In this document: positions 43,665 through 51,530 of the stretch, one piece after another
How positions within the stretch are numbered: the stretch's first letter is position 1
How the letters are laid out: every line of letters starts with the position of its first letter
NCBI GenBank assembly: GCA_934295165.1
Contig: CAKRAT010000004.1
Coordinates: 1-56,442 of the forward strand
Direction: 5' to 3'
DNA length: 56,442 nucleotides
From: an uncultured Dorea sp.
Lineage (GTDB): Bacteria; Bacillota; Clostridia; Lachnospirales; Lachnospiraceae
Notes under the pieces: model-generated
Told to the model about the DNA's origin: nothing
Databases searched by the model: none
The model's input: only the letters and a program-made list of their open reading frames with translations
Translations under genes and position numbers: made by a program

Positions 43665-43702
43665 ATAGAACCGGCTGCTGCCAGCTTCTTTCTAATGCGT
43701 GA
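43665..43702 (+). repeat. Short dispersed repeat, copy 3
   Basis: ATAGAACCGGCTGCTGCCAG then CTTCTTTCTAATGCGTGA. Same layout as copies 1 and 2, with a different but still foldable hairpin head. It lies in the LysR 5' region. A weaker relative is at 22336-22372 after the ClC gene. Confidence 0.45.
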
Positions 43703-43918
43703 CAATTAAAAACTACATATTATAAATATTATATCATAACCAATACATTCAGGACATTAATTTTTCACTATAAAGGCATTAGACGTTATGTATGATTATT
43801 GATAAAATAATAACAAACGAGGCGTTATTTTTTTAACGGACTCACAAAAAGAGCGTTTCTTTTGTTTGTGACAGAACATATGGGAAAACTTTTTTATCAA
43901 AGGAAAAGGAGAAGAAGA
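43700..43918. promoter_or_regulatory. Divergent LysR/MFS control region
   Basis: AT-rich. It contains GACGTTAT near 43788 and GGCGTTAT near 43821 as direct repeats, and a dyad ATTATT-GATAA-AATAAT between them; LysR proteins often bind such dyads. A -10 TATAAT for lysR is at 43733-43728 with no good -35. No clear MFS promoter is seen, consistent with activator dependence. Confidence 0.4.
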
Positions 43919-45133
43919 ATGAACAAAAAATATCTTCCAAGTGCACTTATACTGTACTTAAATTATTTCATCCACGGAGTCGGATGTTCCATCTTAGGTC
44001 AGGCAGTTATCAAAGATTCCCTCGCTGCTTCTTGGGGCGTTGAAGCAATGTCAATCACAGCTATTTCTGCTGCCTTAGGTCTGGGACGACTGATCGCACT
44101 TCCATTTGCCGGTCCTCTTTCAGATAAGTTAGGACGCCGCATCTCAACAGCCATCGGTAGTGCTTCTTATGCAATCTACCTGATTGGACTTGCTCTTGCA
44201 TTCAATGCAGGAACAAACGGCGGTTACACAATCGCTTATGTATGTGCGGTCTTAGGTGGTATCGCGAACTCATTCCTCGACACTGGTATCTACCCTGCAG
44301 TTTCAGAGATCATCTACAAAGCTCCGGGTGTTGCTACTATGGGAATCAAGTTCTTTATCGCAATCGCTCAGATGGCACTGCCATTCGTACTCGGTGTATC
44401 CGTAGTAACTACAAGTGCCGGACTTACTTCTTACAACAAATTATTCATCGGATGCGGAATCATCTATGCAGTACTTTTTGTTCTGGTATTCTTATTCCCA
44501 CTTCCGGATGCAGATATGAAAGCTGCAGGTAAAAAAGAAGGTCTGATCGCAAGCTTAAAACATACACACTTCTCAATCGAATCTATCGCTATGATTGTGA
44601 TCGGATTCACATGTACAGGAACATTCCAGTTATGGTTAAACTGTGCACAGAACTTTGCAAAAGAAAATGTAGGCTGGGCTGACCCGTCTATCATGCAGAC
44701 ATGGTATTCTGCCGGAACACTGATTGCACTCGTTGTTACAGCTCTTCTTACAAGAAAGATCAAAGATGTAAGATTCATCGCTGTATACCCGGTCATCTGC
44801 CTTGTTACAATGATCGCCGTACTTATGGGACAGAGCAAGACACTTATGATCGCCGGTGCATTTATCATCGGTTGGGCAGGAGCCGGCGGACTCCTTCAGA
44901 TTGTTACTTCTGTATGTAACATGCTGTTCCCTAAGATCAAAGGAACTGTTACTGCACTCGTAATGATCGCATCTTCACTTTGCAACTACACAATCCTGAC
45001 AGCAGCTTCCAAGATGCAGCCTGCACAGGTTATGACAATGAACATCGTACTGACAGCCGTTGGTGTCGTTCTCGGATTATATGTAAATATCCGTTATGCA
45101 AAGATGGTTGCTCTTGCAGACAAAGAAGATTAA
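43919..45133 (+). CDS. MFS transporter
   Basis: 404 residues from the ATG at 43919 (AAGGAG upstream; an in-frame earlier ATG has no site). Twelve hydrophobic segments, with the MFS loop 2-3 motif GPLSDKLGRRISTAIG near residue 73. First gene of the plus-strand half of the shikimate/quinate island, 62 nt before aroD. It probably imports the substrate or exports a product; direction cannot be told. Confidence 0.9.
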   Translation: MNKKYLPSALILYLNYFIHGVGCSILGQAVIKDSLAASWGVEAMSITAISAALGLGRLIALPFAGPLSDKLGRRISTAIGSASYAIYLIGLALAFNAGTNGGYTIAYVCAVLGGIANSFLDTGIYPAVSEIIYKAPGVATMGIKFFIAIAQMALPFVLGVSVVTTSAGLTSYNKLFIGCGIIYAVLFVLVFLFPLPDADMKAAGKKEGLIASLKHTHFSIESIAMIVIGFTCTGTFQLWLNCAQNFAKENVGWADPSIMQTWYSAGTLIALVVTALLTRKIKDVRFIAVYPVICLVTMIAVLMGQSKTLMIAGAFIIGWAGAGGLLQIVTSVCNMLFPKIKGTVTALVMIASSLCNYTILTAASKMQPAQVMTMNIVLTAVGVVLGLYVNIRYAKMVALADKED

Positions 45134-45195
45134 TTTTATACTATTTATAACACTGTCACATTTTACAACTGAATCGTAAAAAGGAGAATTTTAAC

Positions 45196-45957
45196 ATGAA
45201 TACTATCAAGATCAGAGATATCGAAATCGGTGCCGGCGCACCAAAAATCATTGTTCCAATCGTTGGTGTTACAAAAGAAGACATCATCAATGAAGCTAAG
45301 ACATTTGATTCCATTCCAGTAGACGTTGTGGAATGGCGTGTGGACTGGTTTGAAGGTGTGTTCGACTTTGCAAAAGTAGAAGACGTATTAAGGGATCTTC
45401 GTGAAGTCCTTGGCAACATCCCTCTTTTAATGACATTCCGTACTTCCAAAGAAGGCGGCGAGAAAGCCATCGAAGCTGAGGCTTATAAAGAACTTAATCT
45501 GAATGCTGCAAAGACCGGATACGTAGATCTTATCGATGTAGAAATTTTCTCAGGTGACGAACTCGTAAAAGAGATCATTGATGGTGCTCATGCAGCAGGT
45601 GTAAAGGTTATCGCTTCTAACCATGACTTCCATAAAACACCTGCAAAAACCGACATCATCTACCGTCTGCGCAAGATGCAGGATATGGGAGCTGATATTC
45701 CTAAGATTGCTGTTATGCCACAGAATAAGAAAGATGTTCTTACATTACTTGCTGCTACAGAAGAGATGTCTTCTGACTATGCAGACCGTCCGATCATCAC
45801 TATGTCAATGGCCGGAACTGGTGTGATCAGCCGTCTGTGTGGTGAGGTATTTGGTTCTTCCATGACATTCGGTGCCGCAGCAAAAGCTTCTGCTCCTGGA
45901 CAGATGGGCGTAAATGATTTACAAACTGTACTTGATTTACTTCACGATGCAATGTAA
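45196..45957 (+). CDS. aroD: Type I 3-dehydroquinate dehydratase
   Basis: 253 residues, the usual length. Schiff-base enzyme converting 3-dehydroquinate and 3-dehydroshikimate. VEWRVDWFEG holds the substrate-binding Glu/Arg; the catalytic His is in VIASNHDFHKTP and the Schiff-base Lys in IPKIAVMPQNKKDVLTLL. C-terminal MTFGAAAKASAPGQMGV is typical. AAGGAG supports the start. In this cluster it links quinate (through dehydroquinate) to dehydroshikimate. A strong terminator follows. Confidence 0.95.
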   Translation: MNTIKIRDIEIGAGAPKIIVPIVGVTKEDIINEAKTFDSIPVDVVEWRVDWFEGVFDFAKVEDVLRDLREVLGNIPLLMTFRTSKEGGEKAIEAEAYKELNLNAAKTGYVDLIDVEIFSGDELVKEIIDGAHAAGVKVIASNHDFHKTPAKTDIIYRLRKMQDMGADIPKIAVMPQNKKDVLTLLAATEEMSSDYADRPIITMSMAGTGVISRLCGEVFGSSMTFGAAAKASAPGQMGVNDLQTVLDLLHDAM

Positions 45958-45984
45958 ACTATTTATTATAGTAATGTGATACAG

Positions 45985-46022
45985 TGAAAAAGCCATGTAA
46001 TATACATTACATGGCTTTTTCC
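45985..46022 (+). terminator. Terminator after aroD
   Basis: AAAAAGCCATGTAAT, loop ATAC, ATTACATGGCTTTTT: a perfect 15-bp stem. It separates MFS-aroD from the TRAP genes, which therefore need read-through or their own start between 46023 and 46097. Confidence 0.9.
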
Positions 46023-46097
46023 CGGTTTTAAAACCCGTAACCCGTAAACAATAACGCTTAAAATCAAATAAGTAACTTATGATAATTGGAGGTTGTT

Positions 46098-46646
46098 ATG
46101 AAAAAAGCACTACATTGGCTCGATGAATACCTGGAAGAATTTGTATTAGTCATCGGCTTGATCCTCATGACACTTATTATGGGAATCCAAATCTTCTGCC
46201 GTTACGTTCTCGGTATGTCGCTTTCTTGGTCGGAAGAACTCACCCGTTATATCTTTATCTGGTGTGGATTCTTAAGTGTCAGTTACTGCAGCAAAAAATG
46301 TCTTTCTATTAAAATCGAACAGTTTGTTGCTATTTTCCCGCGTAAAGGAAAAGCTCTTTTTAAAGTTGTAAACCATACATTAGAGCTTATTTTCTTTATT
46401 TACATGATTCCTTTTGCATGGTCTTACATGATGTCAGCCGTGCACAGCGGACAACTTTCCCCCGCCTGTGGAATTCCAATGTACTATATACAGGCAGCTC
46501 CGTTAGTATCTTTTGTCCTGGTTGCTTTCCGCGTCCTGCAGCGCTGGATCATCGAATTCCGTATCGCCCGCGGTGAGAACGTCTTTGATCCTGCCCATCC
46601 GGAACGGAACACACCGGAATCATTTATTGAAGCGAATAAGGAGTAA
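46098..46646 (+). CDS. TRAP transporter small permease (DctQ)
   Basis: 182 residues from the ATG at 46098 (GGAGG 5 nt upstream; an earlier TTG contains the ribosome site itself). Four membrane segments and the DctQ pattern VLGMSLSWSEELTRYIFIW. It anchors the large permease. First gene of a complete TRAP set. Confidence 0.93.
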   Translation: MKKALHWLDEYLEEFVLVIGLILMTLIMGIQIFCRYVLGMSLSWSEELTRYIFIWCGFLSVSYCSKKCLSIKIEQFVAIFPRKGKALFKVVNHTLELIFFIYMIPFAWSYMMSAVHSGQLSPACGIPMYYIQAAPLVSFVLVAFRVLQRWIIEFRIARGENVFDPAHPERNTPESFIEANKE

Positions 46647-46651
46647 GAACT

Positions 46652-47941
46652 ATGCCTGTTGTTTTTTTATTTATTATATTTGTATTATTACTGATCATTG
46701 CGATCCCTGTGTCGATCACTCTGGGAATCGCTTCTGTACTGCCTTCCGTATTTGACCCGTCTTTCACGGTCGGTGCCAAATACCTGATCCGTGCCATGTT
46801 CAGCGGACTGGATTCCTTCCCGCTCCTTGCTGTTCCGATGTTCGTATTATCCGGAATCATCATGGCCAAAGGTGGTATTTCCCGGAAACTGTTTGACGTT
46901 TTCGCATATTTCTTCGGAAATTTCACAGCCGGCATGCCTTGTGCCGTTATCGTGACCTGCTTATTCTACGGTGCGATCTCCGGTTCTGCACCTGCAACGG
47001 TTGCAGCCGTCGGAAGTATGACGATCCCGATCCTGACTTCGCTTGGATATGATCTCGTATTTTCTACATCGATCGTGGCAGTTGCCGGCGGGCTTGGTGT
47101 CATCATACCGCCAAGCATACCATTCATCATGTATGGTATGGCTTCCGGTGCTTCTGTCAGTGACCTGTTCCTGGCAGGTATCATCCCTGGAATCCTGATT
47201 GGACTGCTTCTGATGGTCTATGCCGTATATCACTGCATCCGCTTTGGAGAGGACAAAGAAAAGATCCATGCAGAGATCAAAATCCTGCATGATAAGGGTC
47301 TCTTAAAAGTATTAAAAGAAAGCTTTTTTGCGCTTTTAAGTCCGATTATCATCCTCGGATGTATTTACAGTGGAATTGCTTCTCCTACCGAAGCTGCTGT
47401 TATCTCTGTATTTTACGCACTGATCATCAGTCTCTTCGTATATAGAAGTATCAAGATCAAAGACCTGTGGGCAATCCTCACGGAAGCGATCCGGACATTT
47501 ACACCGATCCTGTTTATTCTTGCGGCATCGACTGCATTTTCAAGAGTCCTGACTCTGATGCAGGTACCGCAGACCGTGAGCGAATTCATCCTGAACAACT
47601 TCCACAGCAAGGTTGCCATCCTTCTGGTGATCAACCTGTTCCTGTTAATTGTCGGAATGGTTATGGACACCACACCGGCGATCCTGATCCTGTCACCGAT
47701 CTTACTTCCTATCGTAGAAGCGATTGGTGTAGATCCGGTACAATTCGGTGTGATCATGGTTGTTAACCTTGCAATCGGATTCGTTACACCGCCGATCGGT
47801 GTCAACCTGTTCGTTGCAAGTTCACTTACGGATGTGCCGGTTATGAAGATTGCCAGAAAAGCAATGCCTATGATCGGACTTTTCCTGGTTGCACTTCTTT
47901 TAATTACATTTATTCCGGCGATTTCGATCGGAATCTTATAG
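46652..47941 (+). CDS. TRAP transporter large permease (DctM)
   Basis: 429 residues, the usual length, with about 11-12 membrane segments. DctM hallmarks include GAISGSAPATVAAVGSMTIP, GGLGVIIPPSIPFIMYG and VNLAIGFVTPPIGVNLFVAS. Sodium-driven solute uptake. Starts 5 nt after dctQ. Confidence 0.95.
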   Translation: MPVVFLFIIFVLLLIIAIPVSITLGIASVLPSVFDPSFTVGAKYLIRAMFSGLDSFPLLAVPMFVLSGIIMAKGGISRKLFDVFAYFFGNFTAGMPCAVIVTCLFYGAISGSAPATVAAVGSMTIPILTSLGYDLVFSTSIVAVAGGLGVIIPPSIPFIMYGMASGASVSDLFLAGIIPGILIGLLLMVYAVYHCIRFGEDKEKIHAEIKILHDKGLLKVLKESFFALLSPIIILGCIYSGIASPTEAAVISVFYALIISLFVYRSIKIKDLWAILTEAIRTFTPILFILAASTAFSRVLTLMQVPQTVSEFILNNFHSKVAILLVINLFLLIVGMVMDTTPAILILSPILLPIVEAIGVDPVQFGVIMVVNLAIGFVTPPIGVNLFVASSLTDVPVMKIARKAMPMIGLFLVALLLITFIPAISIGIL

Positions 47942-47954
47942 GAGGTATGAGAAG

Positions 47955-48974
47955 ATGATATCAAAGAAAAATATACAAAAATGCATTCCGGTTCTTCTCC
48001 TTACCATGACCCTTGGAATCGTCAGCACCGGCTGCGGTTCCAAAAATGAAGAGCAGCGTTATGCATGGCCGCTTGCAACCGCAAGTCCGGAGGATACCGT
48101 TACCCAGATCTTTTCCGAAAAATTTGCCGATGAAGTAGGTAAATTAAGTGACGGAGAGATGAAGATCCAGGTATATCCAAACTCTACACTCGGAGGAGAC
48201 CGTGACCTGTTGGAAAGCTGTTCGGACGGAGATATTCCATTTATTGTCCAGAACACAGCACCGGAAGTTTCCTTCATGAGTGATCTTGCCGTGTTCGACC
48301 TTCCTTGTGTATTCGATTCGCTGGAACAATGCAGGGAAAAGATTGACGACCCGGAATTTCATTCTCTGATCAGTAAGGTCTATACGGATGGCGGCTACCG
48401 GCTGCTTGGTATGGCCGACCAGGGCTTCCGTGTTACCAGTACGAACAAGAAGATTACGAATATCAATGATTTCAAAGGACTTAAGATCCGTACCATGGAG
48501 AACAGTTACCATCTGGCATTCTGGAACGCATTGGGTGCCAATCCGACTCCGATGACCTTCAGCGAGGTTTACATCGGACTCCAGCAGCATACGATTGATG
48601 CGCAGGAAAACCCATATGAAGTTATCGTATCGAACAAGCTGTATGAACAGCAGGATTATGTGGTAGAGACCAACCACCTGCCTCATCTGATCGCACTGAT
48701 CGCAAATAATGACTTTATCAAGGATCTTCCGAAAGACCAGCAGAAGATCATCAATAAAGCCGCTGAAACAGCTACGGAATATGCACGTGAACAGTCTGAT
48801 GAACGTATCGCTGATAAGATCAAGACGATCGAAGACAGTGGTACTGAGATCGTAACATTGTCTGATGAGACCCGTGCGGACATCCGTAAAGCATCTCAGG
48901 GCGTATATGATTCGATTCGGAAAAATATCAATAAAGACATTTATAATGCTTATATGAGCGATATTGAAAATTAG
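47955..48974 (+). CDS. TRAP transporter solute-binding lipoprotein (DctP)
   Basis: 339 residues. A lipoprotein signal peptide ends in TLGIVSTGCGSK, with the lipidated Cys near residue 27. The binding domain has KGLKIRTMENSYHLAFWNAL (the Arg that binds the substrate carboxylate), GANPTPMTFSEVYIGLQQ and IDAQENP. DctP proteins bind organic acids; quinate or shikimate would fit the neighbouring genes. GGAGG precedes the ATG. Confidence 0.94.
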   Translation: MISKKNIQKCIPVLLLTMTLGIVSTGCGSKNEEQRYAWPLATASPEDTVTQIFSEKFADEVGKLSDGEMKIQVYPNSTLGGDRDLLESCSDGDIPFIVQNTAPEVSFMSDLAVFDLPCVFDSLEQCREKIDDPEFHSLISKVYTDGGYRLLGMADQGFRVTSTNKKITNINDFKGLKIRTMENSYHLAFWNALGANPTPMTFSEVYIGLQQHTIDAQENPYEVIVSNKLYEQQDYVVETNHLPHLIALIANNDFIKDLPKDQQKIINKAAETATEYAREQSDERIADKIKTIEDSGTEIVTLSDETRADIRKASQGVYDSIRKNINKDIYNAYMSDIEN

Positions 48975-48994
48975 AAAGCAATATGTATGTTAAT

Positions 48995-49030
48995 CGTAAG
49001 GAGCTGCCATAAGGCAGCTTCTCCTGCACA
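48995..49030 (+). terminator. Short hairpin after dctP
   Basis: GGAGCTGCC, loop ATAA, GGCAGCTTCTCC. The T run is weak, so it may assist the stronger terminator next to it. Confidence 0.5.
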
Positions 49031-49036
49031 CTTTGG

Positions 49037-49106
49037 TATAAAAAGAGAAAAGGAATGAGAAGATGTACCCTACTCATCTTCTCATTCCCTTTCTCTTTTT
49101 TATATG
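49037..49106. terminator. Strong bidirectional terminator between dctP and DUF2325
   Basis: AAAAGAGAAAAGGAATGAGA and its partner TCTCATTCCCTTTCTCTTTT form a stem of about 25 bp with A and T runs outside, serving the convergent genes. Confidence 0.9.
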
Positions 49107-49181
49107 ATTTTTACTACTATCTATTATTGGATGATTCCTGTTATCTGTCACTCCGAAATACTTTGTCCGGCATGTATCCGC

Positions 49182-49466
49182 TTATGCTGTACAGGCATTC
49201 TGAAGAATCTCATTTAACGCATTTCCACTGCTTGTATGGCATCTTACGATCTGCGCATTACATTTTTCCGCTTCTGTTACTGCACAGTGTACCATCTTAT
49301 GAGATACTGTATTGGTAAATAAGATTAACAGATCTGGACTTCCAATCTTATCACTTAAATTTCCTGACATCTGCGTAAATACTTTTGCTTTGCATTTGTA
49401 CTCTTTACAGATCTTTTTATACTGATGAACCATTCTGTCATGTCCGCCTACAATTACTACACTCAT
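49182..49466 (-). CDS. DUF2325 domain protein
   Basis: 94 residues. MSVVIVGGHDRMVHQYKKIC, DLLILFTNTVSHKMVHCA and the C-terminal IVRCHTSSGNALNEIL are the DUF2325 pattern. Such small proteins often travel with iron-transport or redox genes, but the function is unknown. AAGGAGG precedes the ATG. Stands alone. Confidence 0.88.
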   Translation of the reverse strand: MSVVIVGGHDRMVHQYKKICKEYKCKAKVFTQMSGNLSDKIGSPDLLILFTNTVSHKMVHCAVTEAEKCNAQIVRCHTSSGNALNEILQNACTA

Positions 49467-49532
49467 GTACTGCCTCCTTTTATGTAAGTATGTTGGTTAG
49501 CTTCATCTAACTAATATAATACACTATTTTTC

Positions 49533-49590
49533 TGAAAATGGAAGAGGGTATATTGAGAACTTTTCTCAATATATCCTCTTCCATTTTTAC
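49533..49590. terminator. Long terminator hairpin upstream of DUF2325
   Basis: AAAATGGAAGAGGGTATATT and its complement AATATATCCTCTTCCATTTT form a stem of about 24 bp around a 4-nt loop, with outer A and T runs. It ends the decayed GNAT unit. Confidence 0.85.
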
Positions 49591-49662
49591 CGTGCTCTAT
49601 ATGCGCTCTAAGTAAAATATCACACTTTCTAATGTTATGATTCAAAAACAAGATTATCATTT

Positions 49663-49948
49663 TCATATATATTTCTCCAGACACACCAGTTGAAACCCCT
49701 TCGATCCCATTAAATACACAGGAAACAATGTCCGCTTCCGTGTAGCCAAGCTTCTTATACAGCTTTCTGGCTCCGCTATTCCGCTCATTCGTATCCATTC
49801 TAAGATACGGACAATTATGCTCCAATGCATACTTCTCATAATAATCTACGAACGCTGTTCCATATCCTTTCCCCAAAGTATCCGGATCTACGACCAATGT
49901 ATGTAATAGTATTTCCTCAATCTGATCGATATCGTTCTTTACTGCTTT
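49663..49948 (-). pseudogene. GNAT acetyltransferase, N-truncated and frameshifted
   Basis: The frame begins after a stop near 49950 with DIDQIEEILLHTLVVDPDTL and contains the acetyl-CoA motif GKGYGTAFVDYYEKYA, then NERNSGARKLYKKLGYTEAD. The first half of a normal GNAT is missing. At about 49692 the frame continues as FNGIEGVSTGVSG, but removing one T restores FNGIEGVQLVCLEKYI and a stop at 49663, the family's usual end. So one extra base near the end plus loss of the 5' part. Confidence 0.7.
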
Positions 49949-50084
49949 TCACTCTTAATTCACTGAACTCTATACACTTGAACTTTTTCACACAATATTC
50001 TTGAATATACTTATTCCATATGATATATTAATTACATAAGGAACAACTGCCCACAAGGGGTTGACCTTGAAAATATGGTTAAAG

Positions 50085-50127
50085 AAACACCACTCCTTCG
50101 CTCGCCAAAGTTCCGGGGTGGTTTTTC
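50085..50127 (-). terminator. Hairpin next to the IS200-like remnant
   Basis: ACCACTCC pairs with GGGGTGGT (one mismatch), with A and T runs outside. It may be the end hairpin of the original insertion sequence or a simple terminator. Confidence 0.5.
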
Positions 50128-50131
50128 TATT

Positions 50132-50380
50132 CTAATTCATCATCTGATAAATGAAAATACAAATGTCAGTAACGCAAGAATGAACATACCAAAAATGTCT
50201 GTTTCCATATTTATATTTTAGATTTGCATGCCTTTCAAATATCATTAGCGTGCTTTTCCCTTTCAAATACCCCACAAAATCTGATACACTCATTTTGGGC
50301 GGAATCTCCACTAACATGTGCACATGATCCGGACAAATTTCCGCTTCTATGATACGAACTTCTTTTCGTTTGCATAACAT
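50132..50380 (-). mobile_element. IS200/IS605 TnpA transposase remnant
   Basis: 82 residues. EICPDHVHMLVEIPPKMSVS contains the HUH metal-binding motif, and FVGYLKGKSTLMIFERH and GNRHFW are typical Y1 transposase segments. About the first 40 residues are absent. The C-terminus after RHFW changes to unrelated sequence and ends early, so the helix with the catalytic Tyr is lost. Inactive. Its arrival may explain why the inositol operon stops abruptly at about 50599. Confidence 0.8.
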
Positions 50381-50424
50381 ACTTAAAATACTTCACAATA
50401 GAAAACAGGACCTTGCCCTAACAA

Positions 50425-50470
50425 AGAAATAACCGCCCATCATCCTGACAAACATGAGCGGTTATTTTTA
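50425..50470. terminator. Bidirectional terminator downstream of the inositol operon
   Basis: AAATAACCGC (50427-50436) and GCGGTTATTT (50458-50467) with T run. The stretch 50381-50598 holds nothing else I can identify. Confidence 0.75.
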
Positions 50471-50598
50471 TAACACTTTTTTAATCAGGCGAACCGTCAT
50501 ATCGGTAGCACCTTTTATATTTTTTTATTAACATTACTATTTTTCCCTGTCAAATACTATTTGCTTTTCACTCCTTTTTTCCAAGGCTCATAAAATTC

Positions 50599-50670
50599 TT
50601 ACGCTTCGGTACTTCCTTCCCAAGTACCTACTTTTCTCGCACCTGCGTTCTCATCGAACCAGTGTGTCAT
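50599..50670 (-). CDS. 23-codon ORF coupled to the aldolase gene, possibly a cut-off gene start
   Basis: The ATG overlaps the aldolase stop (TAATG). The product is MTHWFDENAGARKVGTWEGS followed by TEA and TAA. Coupling of this kind usually marks a real downstream gene. After the stop the same frame continues as EFYEPWKKGVKSK before another stop, so it may be the start of a gene broken by mutation or by the nearby IS200 insertion. I do not recognise the family. Confidence 0.4.
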   Translation of the reverse strand: MTHWFDENAGARKVGTWEGSTEA

Positions 50671-51530
50671 TACTCATCCACCTCATCCAGCGGCATCTCA
50701 CAGTTGAACACTTCAATATGATGTCTCACATTCTCATACGTTCCCTGTACCATAGCCACATTCAGATCAAAGTAGTTGTGTACTCCTTCTGACTTCAGAT
50801 ACTCTTCTGCATGTTTCGTCAGACGGTTAAAGCTTGCTGTCGCAATATTCACTTTCACGATTCCAAGTTCGATTGCCTTTCGAAAATCTGCATCCGTAAT
50901 TCCACTTCCGCCATGAAGGACTAACGGAATGCCTGTCTTATCATGAATCTGCTCCAGCACATCGAATGCAAGCTTTGGTGCTACCGGATAATTGCCATGC
51001 GCATTTCCAATCGCAACTGCCAGTGCATCGATTCCGGTACGTTCGACAAATACTTTTGCATCATCCGGATTCGTACAGCGGATTCCGTGATCTTCGCTTC
51101 CATCTTCACTTCCGCCTACCAGTCCAAGCTCCGCCTCTACAGTTGCCCCATATTTCTTTGCCAGTTCTACTACCTTTGCGGTACGTTTGATGTTTTCTTC
51201 AAATGGATATGTAGAGCTGTCAAACATGACAGATGTAAATCCAAGTTCCAGTGCTTTCTCTACCGTCTCCATGGTAAGTCCATGATCCAGATGTACTGCC
51301 ACGTCTACTTTCGCTTCTTTTGCAGCCTGTACCATCATTGGTCCCATAAGTGCAAGCGGAGAATGTTTCAGTCTTACTTCTGCAATCTGCAAGATGATCG
51401 GAGTGTCCAGTTCTTCTGCTGCCTGGATTGCTCCTTTTACCATCTCCATATTTCCAACACTGAATGCGCCGATTCCTCTGTGATTACTCTTCGCACGCTC
51501 CAGCAATTCTTTCATCGTTACTAATGCCAT
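50670..51530 (-). CDS. Class II aldolase of the inositol operon (IolJ/FbaA-like)
   Basis: 286 residues from the ATG at 51530 (AAAGGAG 10 nt upstream). Zinc class II aldolase: VAVHLDHGLTMETVEKALEL with metal-binding His and Asp, then EAELGLVGGSEDGSEDH, AIGNAHGNYPVAP and LVLHGGSGI. Within an iol operon it probably cleaves 2-deoxy-5-keto-gluconate 6-phosphate to DHAP and malonate semialdehyde (IolJ); fructose-bisphosphate or tagatose-bisphosphate aldolase cannot be excluded. It overlaps the MFS gene by 47 nt. Confidence 0.85.
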   Translation of the reverse strand: MALVTMKELLERAKSNHRGIGAFSVGNMEMVKGAIQAAEELDTPIILQIAEVRLKHSPLALMGPMMVQAAKEAKVDVAVHLDHGLTMETVEKALELGFTSVMFDSSTYPFEENIKRTAKVVELAKKYGATVEAELGLVGGSEDGSEDHGIRCTNPDDAKVFVERTGIDALAVAIGNAHGNYPVAPKLAFDVLEQIHDKTGIPLVLHGGSGITDADFRKAIELGIVKVNIATASFNRLTKHAEEYLKSEGVHNYFDLNVAMVQGTYENVRHHIEVFNCEMPLDEVDE

